Assembly: GCF_006170445.1 (NCBI RefSeq)
Contig: NZ_VCNA01000008.1
Span: 1 to 64,000, forward strand
Source: Brevibacillus dissolubilis
GTDB taxonomy: Bacteria > Bacillota > Bacilli > Brevibacillales > Brevibacillaceae
Length of the DNA stretch: 64,000 bases
Direction: 5' to 3'
The position numbers and the translations under genes are program-made. The notes beneath the pieces were generated by a model, which was given only the letters and a program-made list of their open reading frames with translations, did not search any database and was not told the DNA's origin. Positions 51,563-59,183 of this stretch are shown here, piece by piece (the stretch's first letter is position 1; each line of letters starts with the position of its first letter).

Positions 51563-53959
51563 TTACGTAACCTCCTTTTGAAAATATGGAGGCAATGGGG
51601 TACTTGACGTATTTTGTACCTGCAAGTTAACCCTGTTAAATGTATTAATTAACATCGCTTCTATCTGCTTTTCATTTTGAATCTGCGGGTTATTGATGGT
51701 GAAATATTGATTGTTGACCGTTTTATTATTTTGAGTGACTTGATTGGCCGTGGACTTTTGATTGTTGTTTGTTACCCCTTGGGCTGGAGCTGTGATCGTG
51801 TTAATCGTCGGGAGATAGGAATTATCCAAATTTTTCTGTTTATTGATATAGAACTTCTCAGCGTTAAACCGGTCACTGTCATTATTCTGCGAATCAGCAA
51901 TTCGGTTTTCCAGCGAGTTAAAATCTCGATCTATCCCCAACCGCCTTTGTTTATCCAATGCAGCATAATAGCTATCTGCATAATTACTGCTGCTGGCAGC
52001 AAGCGATTGTTGCATCTCTTCTGACAAAAACGGAATCTTCGAAAAACCATTTAACAATTCGAACATAAACTTGTCGAAGAGAATCTCTACTTCGAGAAAA
52101 ATGCCTTTAAAGGTGTTCCCGACATTTTTAAAAGAAACACCGATTTCATGCATCTTTACCTTCCAGTTCTCAAATACCGCCATGATCTTGTCCTGATTCT
52201 GGTACACCATCACAAATACCATCCCGAGCGCAGCTACTGCCGTAATAATAACCCCGACCGGATTCGCCAACATAGCCGCATTCAATCTCCACTGTTGGAT
52301 GGAGGCAAGCACAAGTCCGGCCCTATAAGATGCCCATGCCACAGTAGCAAAGGTGATCGCTGTCCCAAGACCATACATTAAGTTCGTCTGCCCCTGCAGT
52401 CCCTCCCCTTTCAACCTGTCGAAGAAGGCTCCGAATGCTTTGCCAGCATCTCTGAAGTTTCCATTCAACAGATTGGCAAAACCACGGATTGCAGGCTCTA
52501 ATTGTTTGAAGGAAACCAGTAATGACCCCGCTAAAATATCGGACAGACCCTCAATGACTCCAGTCACCTGTGGCAACACATTCTGGGCAATCGCTTCAAA
52601 GAGGTTAAACAATGGCTGAAACGCCAGTCTGATGTCATCTATGATCCGGATGATGACAGGTCCGAACTTATCCCAGTTCTTGTAGATGAGGGCGCCTATC
52701 CCTATCGCGATACTAAGCAATGGATTTAATCTGTAAAAACTAGCCGCAAACCGCAAAATGACTCCCGGTAAAGACAACAATCCCCGGAGCACAATAGGTA
52801 AGCTGGTGGCAAACATACGCGGCAATATAGACAACTGTGCCATCCAGACCCGAACGGCCGGACCTATTGTAGCCATATTTTCAACCAGTAACATTGCCCC
52901 TGATGTAAGCGAAGCCATCCCCACTGTTGTGGCGATTACTGCTGGTGCAAACAGCATGAATTTGGCTATGAATTCCGTCACGCCAGGATGAGTCTGCAAG
53001 AATGCGTGAACATTTTTCATCAGATCATAAAAAGCTGAACTGATCGCAGCCAGAGTAGGCTGCATCGCTTTATAAATCTCGATGAGTGACGCCATCCCAG
53101 CCTTCAGACCTTTGGTGAAATTCCCCATCGCTCCTTTGTCGAGAGCCGCACCCATCATCTCGAAAGATTGGCTTCCTTGACTCCCCGAGGCTGTTTGTTT
53201 CTGCATGGCCTCTAGTTTTTTTCGGTCAGCCAGCGCTTTTTGAGCTTCTTCGAGGTTGCCTGAGTTCTCCTTGAGCGCGAGAGCAAGAATATCAGAGGCT
53301 TGATCCACTGTGCCTTCAACCCCTAACAGGTCTTGGATATCTTTAATCGCCTCATAATACTTCTCCGCTTCCTGAGCCTGACTCCAGACGCCAGTCTCGA
53401 TGCCATCCTTTTGGTTTTGCTTGCCAAAGGCATCATAGAATTGCCATGCGCGCGTCGCCTCGACCTCCAACTGCTTGTTATCCACCTTGTGTTTGTTGAC
53501 CAGATCGCTGAATAAATCACCTGTCTCGGCGTATGTCAAATTCGTCTCGACAGTGAGGTTCAGCATCTGCTTTTCGATCTCCGGCATCTCGATATCGGCA
53601 GTCAACGTGCGGGCCTGAAACTTGTTGACCATCTCCTCGTACTGCGTCCCCACTGCACTAATCCCAACGGCCACCTGGGTCAGTGCGCCTGCAAAACCCA
53701 TAGCTGCTGCCGATGCATTTTGATACGCGGTCTGATTACTGGAAAACGAGATCATATCTTGTTCTTGTTTGGTGTTCCAGATCACCTTTCTTGCTTCCTG
53801 ATCCAGTGCTTGGAGGGCATTCTTCGTTCTCTGATTCATTCCTTGAAAACGGCTGCCCATTCTATCGAGATTCGTAATGACACGTTCTGCTGTACGGTCC
53901 GATGTGTCCTGAAGCTGCTTTAGCCATTGATCAATCGGATCAGTCTGTGCATTCAACAT
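51563..53959 (-). CDS. xkdO: Tail tape-measure protein (XkdO)
   Basis: 798 residues, the longest tail gene. The N-terminal coiled-coil part (IDQWLKQLQDTSDRTAERVITNLDRMG) leads to several hydrophobic segments in the centre (FIAKFMLFAPAVIATTVGMASLTSGAMLLV and later AIGIGALIYKNWDKFGP) and a polar Asn/Gln-rich C-terminus. Its length predicts a tail of about 120 nm by the usual rule of about 1.5 angstrom per residue. No lytic peptidase or transglycosylase domain is visible. ATG 53959 has AAGGAGG 8 bases upstream. Confidence 0.88.
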   Translation of the reverse strand: MLNAQTDPIDQWLKQLQDTSDRTAERVITNLDRMGSRFQGMNQRTKNALQALDQEARKVIWNTKQEQDMISFSSNQTAYQNASAAAMGFAGALTQVAVGISAVGTQYEEMVNKFQARTLTADIEMPEIEKQMLNLTVETNLTYAETGDLFSDLVNKHKVDNKQLEVEATRAWQFYDAFGKQNQKDGIETGVWSQAQEAEKYYEAIKDIQDLLGVEGTVDQASDILALALKENSGNLEEAQKALADRKKLEAMQKQTASGSQGSQSFEMMGAALDKGAMGNFTKGLKAGMASLIEIYKAMQPTLAAISSAFYDLMKNVHAFLQTHPGVTEFIAKFMLFAPAVIATTVGMASLTSGAMLLVENMATIGPAVRVWMAQLSILPRMFATSLPIVLRGLLSLPGVILRFAASFYRLNPLLSIAIGIGALIYKNWDKFGPVIIRIIDDIRLAFQPLFNLFEAIAQNVLPQVTGVIEGLSDILAGSLLVSFKQLEPAIRGFANLLNGNFRDAGKAFGAFFDRLKGEGLQGQTNLMYGLGTAITFATVAWASYRAGLVLASIQQWRLNAAMLANPVGVIITAVAALGMVFVMVYQNQDKIMAVFENWKVKMHEIGVSFKNVGNTFKGIFLEVEILFDKFMFELLNGFSKIPFLSEEMQQSLAASSSNYADSYYAALDKQRRLGIDRDFNSLENRIADSQNNDSDRFNAEKFYINKQKNLDNSYLPTINTITAPAQGVTNNNQKSTANQVTQNNKTVNNQYFTINNPQIQNEKQIEAMLINTFNRVNLQVQNTSSTPLPPYFQKEVT

Positions 53960-54000
53960 TCCCTCATCCTCCTTCCTCCTCAAATAGGAAAAAAGCAAGG

Positions 54001-54171
54001 TCAGAGCAGATCCCCGCCCTGCCTTGCTTTCTCTTCCAGCTCCAGCATCATGCTCGCCACCATAAAGCCTGTCTGATACGCGTCATAGCCCATCAGCACA
54101 TTGAGGTCCACACCTTTTTTGACGTTGTGGTGATACATGGCGAACACGGTGCTGGTTTTGATTAGTTTTTT
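54001..54171 (-). CDS. Frameshift extension of the tail assembly chaperone (gpGT-like)
   Basis: A -1 shift at AAAAAAC (54171-54165) replaces the XkdN stop codon. Translation continues LIKTSTVFAMYHHNVKKG and on to EEKARQGGDLL*, ending at 54001. The extension is about 55 residues. The frame also has an ATG at 54138 that could give a free 45-residue peptide, but no ribosome site precedes it. This mirrors gpG/gpGT of phage lambda, where a small frameshifted fraction chaperones the tape measure. It ends 42 bases before the tape-measure ATG. Confidence 0.75.
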   Translation of the reverse strand, partial: KKLIKTSTVFAMYHHNVKKGVDLNVLMGYDAYQTGFMVASMMLELEEKARQGGDLL

Positions 54172-54584
54172 ACGTCTTCCACCAATTCGACCGGATTGGA
54201 AGCGACATCCACATCAGCCAGCTCCAAGATACGGGATGCAAGGTGAAGGATTTCCGGCACTTCAAAGATTTTGCGGACAACATCCGTGGCGTTTAACTGA
54301 GAGACCTTCAGTCCCTTGCGCAGCTCCGGATCGGAGAGCTTGGGGTCGATGACGCAGGAATAGACCAGCTTTTCATTGAGCTGCTGGTTGATTTCGGCAG
54401 AGTCGCCTTTGGAGTAGATCATCTTCGCCATGTACTCTTCCATCATCTTCTGATCCGGCTCCTGAATCGTCATGGTCGCATCGAGGCGCTTCACGTAGAC
54501 CTCAGCGGTTTTCAGTTCGCGGCTTTCTTTTCCTTTGGCCTTGGCAATCAAATCTTGCATCGTCGCTTTTTTCTGTGCGTTCAT
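54162..54584 (-). CDS. xkdN: Tail assembly chaperone XkdN
   Basis: 140 residues of the XkdN family: MQDLIAKAKGKESRELKTAEVYVKRLDATMTIQEPDQKMMEEYMAKMIYSKGD, then LVYSCVIDPKLSDPELRKGLKVSQ. It coats the tape measure during tail assembly. ATG 54584 is preceded by GGGAGTGA at 8 bases. The last codons GTA AAA AAC TAA contain the slippery heptamer A AAA AAC directly before the stop. Confidence 0.88.
   Translation of the reverse strand: MNAQKKATMQDLIAKAKGKESRELKTAEVYVKRLDATMTIQEPDQKMMEEYMAKMIYSKGDSAEINQQLNEKLVYSCVIDPKLSDPELRKGLKVSQLNATDVVRKIFEVPEILHLASRILELADVDVASNPVELVEDVKN
54165..54171 (-). promoter_or_regulatory. Programmed -1 frameshift site
   Basis: A AAA AAC in the zero frame (GTA AAA AAC), immediately 5' of the UAA stop codon. 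It fits the X XXY YYZ rule, and the -1 frame is open for 55 codons. Confidence 0.8.
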
Positions 54585-54629
54585 GTGATAGGTCACTCCC
54601 TTTTATTCGTTACAGGTGGTTATTGGATA

Positions 54630-55058
54630 TTAGATGGTGTCTTCGTACTCGAAGCTTGTGACGGTGAAGCGAAATGGGAACTCGCGCTCAAGCAGCTTTT
54701 TTGGTTCGAACTGAGTGAGCGTCAGCTTGGACAGCCATGCTTTGCCGATGACCGCAGTCTCGAAGCCCTCGGATTCTGGGTCGGCCAGCTGGAAGACGAT
54801 TTTGAAGTAAGGGTTTTTGCCCCTCTTCCATTGCTCGATGACATCTTTGGCGATACCGGTGTTCACCTTGTAGACGGTGAAGCTGCCGGAGCCTTTGAGG
54901 CCGATCAGCTTTTCGTGCTCATCGAGGGTGTGCAGCATGTTCACCTGGGCAAACTCTGCCTCAACCTCGCAGTTAACTGCTTTGACTTCCATGATTTCTT
55001 GATCGTCGAGGAACATCTTGCCCCAGGTTCCGTTAATGATTTGACCTGCTTCCAACAT
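54630..55058 (-). CDS. xkdM: Tail tube protein XkdM
   Basis: 142 residues, DUF2001 tube family: MLEAGQIINGTWGKMFLDDQEIMEVKAVNCEVEAEF ... PFRFTVTSFEYEDTI. It polymerises into the inner tube inside the sheath. AAGGAG precedes the ATG. The length agrees with contractile bacteriocin tube proteins. Confidence 0.9.
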   Translation of the reverse strand: MLEAGQIINGTWGKMFLDDQEIMEVKAVNCEVEAEFAQVNMLHTLDEHEKLIGLKGSGSFTVYKVNTGIAKDVIEQWKRGKNPYFKIVFQLADPESEGFETAVIGKAWLSKLTLTQFEPKKLLEREFPFRFTVTSFEYEDTI

Positions 55059-55099
55059 GTATGGTCAGCTCCTTTTCGTATGCATTCGGGTATGCTTGA

Positions 55100-56155
55100 T
55101 TAGATCGAAACGATAAATTGCAAATCTTCCATCGCGTCAAGCGGCTTGATCGCACCACCGACGAACAGGCGGGAACCTGTGTTGGCTGTTTTGATCTCTT
55201 GGTCAGACATCTCGGTGACATCCACACCTTTGTCGGTCAGATGCTGGCGGATGGCCGCAACGTCGATCGCTACCTTGTTGACTGCTTCACCGTCGAGTGC
55301 ACCCGCATTGACGAGAGATTGCAGATAGCTGTTGACCGCACTCACGAACAAAAGCTTGTTCACGTAGGAATTTTTCATGGAGACATAATGATCGGCAAAT
55401 GTGCGCTTGATATCCTCGCGGGCTTGGTCGATCACTTCGACGACAGCGATTTTGCTGAAGTCTTCTTTTTTGGTCGCGGTATAGGTCACGAGTGAGTTGA
55501 TGCCGCGCGCCAGCTTGTGTTTGCGGCCGTCGAAGATGATGATCAATTCACCATTGTTGATATCTTGATCCGGTGTATCGCTTTCTTTGACCGAGATGAT
55601 CTCATCGAGTGGGAAATACGTCGCAGAACGGGTAAAAGGCAGCCCAGCGAGCACACCTGCGATTCGTGCGCAGTATTCAGCAGTTGTGTAGGTTTTTTCG
55701 TCTGTTTTGATTTCATCTGTAGTGAAATTGACGATGCCCTCATGATTGCTTGCGCTGTTCGGGTAGACCGCCTTGAATGGCTTACCTGCTTCACGCTGTT
55801 CTTTGATGAATGTGACCAGTGCAGCGATTTCGCCGGATTGTGCACCCGGTACTGCGTTCCAGTTCCATTCACGCGTCTTCAGACGGTTGAGGGCTGCTGT
55901 GTAGTCGGTGCTGGCTGGATCGATGCGGATGACGAGCACCTTGGACGGCTTGCCCTTGAATACGTCACGGATGTAGCCATAGTTGGCGGTGGTCCAGTCT
56001 TCTTGCTTTACCTCAGACAAGCTCTTATAGGTGATCTCGTCAAAAGTCGTATTGGTGCTGTCTTTGAGGATCAGTGACACGATGCCTCGCTGTGAGCGCT
56101 CAACCGCTGTTGACGCCAAGTTTTGAAATACCACTTCGATTTGTGGAAGTCCCAT
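55100..56155 (-). CDS. xkdK: Contractile tail sheath protein XkdK
   Basis: 351 residues, tail sheath family: MGLPQIEVVFQNLASTAVERSQRGIVSLILKD, then a C-terminal sheath domain ending RLFVGGAIKPLDAMEDLQFIVSI. It contracts to drive the tube through the target envelope. It is shorter than PBSX XkdK (about 466 residues) and close to the diffocin-type sheath in length. First structural gene after the terminator-type gene. Confidence 0.9.
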   Translation of the reverse strand: MGLPQIEVVFQNLASTAVERSQRGIVSLILKDSTNTTFDEITYKSLSEVKQEDWTTANYGYIRDVFKGKPSKVLVIRIDPASTDYTAALNRLKTREWNWNAVPGAQSGEIAALVTFIKEQREAGKPFKAVYPNSASNHEGIVNFTTDEIKTDEKTYTTAEYCARIAGVLAGLPFTRSATYFPLDEIISVKESDTPDQDINNGELIIIFDGRKHKLARGINSLVTYTATKKEDFSKIAVVEVIDQAREDIKRTFADHYVSMKNSYVNKLLFVSAVNSYLQSLVNAGALDGEAVNKVAIDVAAIRQHLTDKGVDVTEMSDQEIKTANTGSRLFVGGAIKPLDAMEDLQFIVSI

Positions 56156-56173
56156 GTTTCGTACACCTGCTTT

Positions 56174-56614
56174 CTACATAGTTAAGGTTAGCTCTTGCAT
56201 CGGCTCGGATGTTGGATCATCCACAGCCTGTGCCCGTTCGAGGAAGGTCAAGTCAAACGATACGTTGAGTTTGCCCTCCTTGATCTCTGCCTTGGATTCG
56301 GTGATCCGAAGCTTACGCAACCGGTTCTGATCGTCGGAGTCAGAAATCTCAAGCGTTCCGACGAACCTGGTATTCAGCTTGTCGATCACGTCATAAAAGG
56401 CAAGCTGACTCACCGGATCTGTCTCATACGTCACCGTTATGGTCGTCAGCTTTTTCTGCATAGACGGCGACTCCTGTGTCACCGTATGCGGTGATAACAC
56501 CATAAAAAAACAAGGCTTCACGCCTTGCTCCACGGTCTCTTCATAGACCGTCACACCGGGAAAAAGAGCGGTTATCTCGCGGCTCACCGCCTGCAGCACG
56601 TCTCGAAGCTTCAT
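56174..56614 (-). CDS. Tail terminator-like protein (DUF6838)
   Basis: 146 residues. A small, beta-rich protein (MKLRDVLQAVSREITALFPGVTVYEETVEQGVKPCFFMVLSPHTVTQES, SQLAFYDVIDKLNTRFVG) in the position and size of tail terminators that end tube growth. First gene of the tail operon; AGGGGAGGGGGTGA lies upstream of the ATG. Its leader holds an intrinsic terminator. Confidence 0.75.
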   Translation of the reverse strand: MKLRDVLQAVSREITALFPGVTVYEETVEQGVKPCFFMVLSPHTVTQESPSMQKKLTTITVTYETDPVSQLAFYDVIDKLNTRFVGTLEISDSDDQNRLRKLRITESKAEIKEGKLNVSFDLTFLERAQAVDDPTSEPMQELTLTM

Positions 56615-56645
56615 ATGTCACCCCCTCCCCTCGATGGTGTGGTCG

Positions 56646-56679
56646 CAAAAAAAGAACCACCTGATTGGGTATCAGGTGG
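56646..56679 (-). terminator. Intrinsic terminator in the leader of the tail operon
   Basis: CCACCTGAT/ATCAGGTGG stem, then TTCTTTTTTT on the minus strand, ending 31 bases before the first tail gene's ATG. It lies between the putative promoter (-10 at 56705-56710) and the operon, so readthrough or antitermination would be needed for tail expression. Confidence 0.75.
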
Positions 56680-56704
56680 CCCTTCCTTTTATCTTGACAC
56701 TATC

Positions 56705-56770
56705 ATCATAGCACGTCCAAAACCAAATCCCCTGCCGTAATCCTGCCACATTCCTGCCGTGAAAACTGCC
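56705..56770 (-). promoter_or_regulatory. Tail operon promoter with 11-bp iterons
   Basis: On the plus strand CCTGCC occurs at 56731, 56742 and 56753, and a partial copy at 56766. Each is about one helical turn apart (CCTGCCGTAAT, CCTGCCACATT, CCTGCCGTGAA). Read on the minus strand they precede TATGAT (56705-56710), a -10 element with no good -35. Tandem sites just upstream of a promoter lacking -35 fit an activator-dependent promoter. The ArpU-like protein (58027-58473) is the obvious candidate. Confidence 0.55.
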
Positions 56771-56863
56771 ATGAATTCTTGCTTTCTCATTCCCTGATGG
56801 TTCCCCTCTACTGCCCCGACCAGCTATACTGGGAATATCCATCATCCGGGGAGGGATTCGCTT

Positions 56864-57478
56864 ATGAACGACCAACAATGGCATACCATCATCGCATGTG
56901 ACACCCGCTTCGACGGCCAGTTTTTCTATGGGGTGATGACAACCGGCATCTTCTGCAAGCCATCTTGCAAATCAAGAACTCCCCGCCGCGACAATGTGCG
57001 GATCTTCCCCACACAGGCAGATGCTATAGCCGCAGGTCTTCGCCCCTGCAAGCGCTGCCGCCCGGAAGAGACTGCCTTTTGCTCTCCTGAACAAGAGCTC
57101 ACGGCCAAGCTGATCCGCTTCATCGACGATTCGTACCAGAAGCCGCTTACCTTGGGTGACATGGCCGACCACCTGTTTGTCAGTCCCTTTTACCTGCAAA
57201 AATGCTTCCGGAAAACGATGAATCTCTCCCCCTTCAAATATCTGACCCAAAAACGCGTGGAAACAGCCAAAAGCCTGCTGACCACCACAGACCAAACCAT
57301 TTCCCAGATTGCCCAAGCGGCAGGCTTTCACACCAGTGCCCACTTTTCCACCGTCTTCCAGAGGGAAACCGGCAGCACCCCAAGCGACTACCGGCTTACT
57401 GCAATCACTGCAATCACTGCAATCACTACAGAGAATAACCCTAACCAGCACGGATCAAAAGGAGCATCGCTACCATGA
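56864..57478 (+). CDS. adaA: AdaA-type methylphosphotriester-DNA methyltransferase / AraC regulator
   Basis: 204 residues. The N-terminal Ada zinc domain has the methyl-accepting cysteine set FCKPSCKSRTPRRDNV ... PCKRCRPEE. The C-terminal AraC helix-turn-helix pair ends ISQIAQAAGFHTSAHFSTVFQRETGSTPSDYR. On methylation it should activate its own operon. Three tandem 9-base repeats (about 57405-57431) encode a TAITAITAI tail. GGGGAGGG precedes the ATG and TATACT at 56825-56830 is a -10 candidate. Its stop overlaps ogt. Confidence 0.9.
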   Translation: MNDQQWHTIIACDTRFDGQFFYGVMTTGIFCKPSCKSRTPRRDNVRIFPTQADAIAAGLRPCKRCRPEETAFCSPEQELTAKLIRFIDDSYQKPLTLGDMADHLFVSPFYLQKCFRKTMNLSPFKYLTQKRVETAKSLLTTTDQTISQIAQAAGFHTSAHFSTVFQRETGSTPSDYRLTAITAITAITTENNPNQHGSKGASLP

Positions 57479-57984
57479 CGAGCCGCACAACACTGCCTAC
57501 ACACACCGCCTACTACCATTCCCTCATCGGCTGGCTTATGGTCATCGGCACAGCTGATGCGATCATCTCCGTCCGATTCATCGAGGAAGAACCGCCCACT
57601 GCAGAGGTAAACATGAACCTGCCCAGTCTGCTCCATACCTGCCTCAATCAGCTCCACGAATACTTCTGCGGCGGACGCCATTCCTTTACCCTTCCGCTCC
57701 AGTTGGGAGGGACCGCTTTTCAGCAACAGGTCTGGCATTCTGTCCAAGCGATCCCTGTCGGTAAGACCCAAACCTACCGCGACATTGCCACAACCATCGG
57801 CAACGACCGCGCCGTCCGTGCTGTCGGAACCGCCAATGGCCGTAACCAATTGGCTCTGCTGATCCCCTGCCACCGGGTCATCGGTACGGACTCCACCCTG
57901 CGCGGCTATGCCTGGGGTCTCTGGCGCAAAGAATGGCTTCTTGCCCACGAAACAGAAAAAGCATCCTCTGGCAGCTCTCACTAG
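57475..57984 (+). CDS. ogt: O6-methylguanine-DNA methyltransferase
   Basis: 169 residues. Active-site motif LLIPCHRVIG with the acceptor cysteine; helix-turn-helix arginine region RAVRAVGTANGRNQ and YRDIATTIG. It repairs O6-methylguanine by irreversible transfer to itself. ATGA overlap with adaA shows coupled expression, as in the adaA-adaB pair of Bacillus. The stop codon lies in the loop of the terminator at 57956-58002. Confidence 0.92.
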   Translation: MTSRTTLPTHTAYYHSLIGWLMVIGTADAIISVRFIEEEPPTAEVNMNLPSLLHTCLNQLHEYFCGGRHSFTLPLQLGGTAFQQQVWHSVQAIPVGKTQTYRDIATTIGNDRAVRAVGTANGRNQLALLIPCHRVIGTDSTLRGYAWGLWRKEWLLAHETEKASSGSSH

Positions 57985-58002
57985 CGCCTGGGATGCTTTT
58001 TC
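57956..58002. terminator. Bidirectional terminator between ogt and the ArpU-like gene
   Basis: AAAAAGCATCC/GGATGCTTTTTCC hairpin with T-runs in both directions. It prevents the ArpU-like transcript from running into the tail operon, so the tail operon needs its own promoter. Confidence 0.8.
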
Positions 58003-58026
58003 CTTTGTGATTTTTACAGTCATATG

Positions 58027-58473
58027 TCAGGATGTGGATGTCAGATACACTTCCGCTTGCAGCATGAACGCCAGCTTCCAGAATGCCTCTGCCTTCTGCC
58101 GATAATACTGCCGCTCACTGATCCCGATCTCGTCCCAGATCAGATAATCGACCGCAGTCTCATCTTCGAGATAACGCCGGGTGATGATTTCCCGCTGTTT
58201 TTGGCTCAATTGACTCAATGCCTGCTCTACCCGCTGACTCAGAACACGCAGCCGTTCCTCTGAATCAGCATGATATACCGCAAGCGTCTCCGTCGGCTTA
58301 CCGATCTGATTGGTGTTGCTATGGACACGCGGCTCGTATAAGGACGTAATCTTGCTCTCCCTTCGGATCAGACCCAACTGTTTGTAAATCCTCACCGTTG
58401 TTAACAGCTCGATCACTCTTTTCTGGGTCGCTTTACGGTCAATCTGTAAGGTAAAAGCATGTTGTGCATTCAT
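58027..58473 (-). CDS. ArpU/Xpf-like phage activator (sigma-like)
   Basis: 148 residues. The C-terminal region LSQLSQKQREIITRRYLEDETAVDYLIWDEIGISERQYYRQKAEAFWKLA is a sigma-region-4-like helix-turn-helix of ArpU-family late activators; Xpf of PBSX is the functional analogue. ATG 58473 has GGAGGGAG upstream, so the longer frame is rejected. It is transcribed from the sigma-A-type promoter at 58627-58655. It is expected to turn on the tail operon. Confidence 0.8.
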   Translation of the reverse strand: MNAQHAFTLQIDRKATQKRVIELLTTVRIYKQLGLIRRESKITSLYEPRVHSNTNQIGKPTETLAVYHADSEERLRVLSQRVEQALSQLSQKQREIITRRYLEDETAVDYLIWDEIGISERQYYRQKAEAFWKLAFMLQAEVYLTSTS

Positions 58474-58575
58474 CTCTCTGTATGCTCCCTCCATGACTAA
58501 TAATCCGCCAGAGCCGCCGACAACCCTACCCACTTTGCCGGCTATGCAGCCCTGTAGCTGCTCCTAGGATGACCC

Positions 58576-58708
58576 CAACAGATGTGTTGCGATGGATTAC
58601 CACGCCCCAACATATCGTTGTCTTTAATATTACCCAACAAGTAGTTGGGTGTCAATAAACACAAAAACTTTTTGTTGTTTTTTCTTCCCTATCCCCAACG
58701 TTAAGTTG
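58576..58708. promoter_or_regulatory. Four CAAC-N5/6-GTTG operators
   Basis: CAAC..GTTG palindromes at 58576-58589 (6-base spacer), 58608-58620, 58635-58647 and 58696-58708 (5-base spacers). They fill the divergent region between the activator and repressor genes and are the likely binding sites of the Xre-type repressor encoded at 58747. Confidence 0.75.
58627..58655 (-). promoter_or_regulatory. Sigma-A promoter of the activator gene, with operator in the spacer
   Basis: Minus strand TTGACA (58655-58650), 17-base spacer, TAATAT (58632-58627). The operator at 58635-58647 occupies the spacer, so repressor binding would exclude RNA polymerase. Confidence 0.8.
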
Positions 58709-58714
58709 TATAAT
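58709..58714 (+). promoter_or_regulatory. -10 element of the repressor promoter
   Basis: TATAAT directly adjoining the operator at 58696-58708; the -35 is weak. This arrangement predicts self-repression. Confidence 0.6.
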
Positions 58715-58746
58715 AGGGATATGAATGTGAATAGGGGGTACACACG

Positions 58747-59127
58747 TTGGCGACCTTCTCCCAGCGGCTGCGGGAACTGCGACAGCGCAAAAAATATCGT
58801 CAAAAGGATATTGCCGACCGCCTCGGCATCACTGAAAGCGCTTATGGCTACTATGAACAGGGACGGCGTGAGCCTTCTTATGAATCCCTGCAACAGCTTG
58901 CCGAGATTTTCGATGTCTCCATTGATTTTTTGTTGGGCCGTACCGATGAGCCCACCCTCAACACCAAATCACCCGCCATGCTCACTCTGGACAACCCGGA
59001 GTTGGGTCTTGCTTTTATCAGCGGCGGCAAAGACTTATCGGAAGATGAATTAGAATATCTGAAGGAAAGCCTCGAAGTATTCCGCCGGATGAAAGACCGC
59101 AAAAGCAGGGACCGTCAAGACCAATAA
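58747..59127 (+). CDS. Xre-family repressor (ImmR/Xre-like)
   Basis: 126 residues. N-terminal HTH_3 domain RLRELRQRKKYRQKDIADRLGITESAYGYYEQGRREPSYESLQQLAEIFDVSIDFLLGR, then a C-terminal acidic helix (LSEDELEYLKESLEVFRRMKDR) typical of ImmR-type phage repressors. TTG start after GGGGG. It faces the ArpU-like activator across the operator region and is followed by an ImmA-type protease gene. Confidence 0.88.
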   Translation: MATFSQRLRELRQRKKYRQKDIADRLGITESAYGYYEQGRREPSYESLQQLAEIFDVSIDFLLGRTDEPTLNTKSPAMLTLDNPELGLAFISGGKDLSEDELEYLKESLEVFRRMKDRKSRDRQDQ

Positions 59128-59183
59128 CCTGGTCTTTCTTTTTCGGCAACCAAACGAACATACGTTCTAAGATGGAGGTATGT

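Noticed and set aside
58560-58746. LexA (DinR) box in the phage control region
   Set aside because: No CGAAC-N4-GTTCG match; the palindromes present are CAAC-N5/6-GTTG and fit the Xre repressor and ImmA route.
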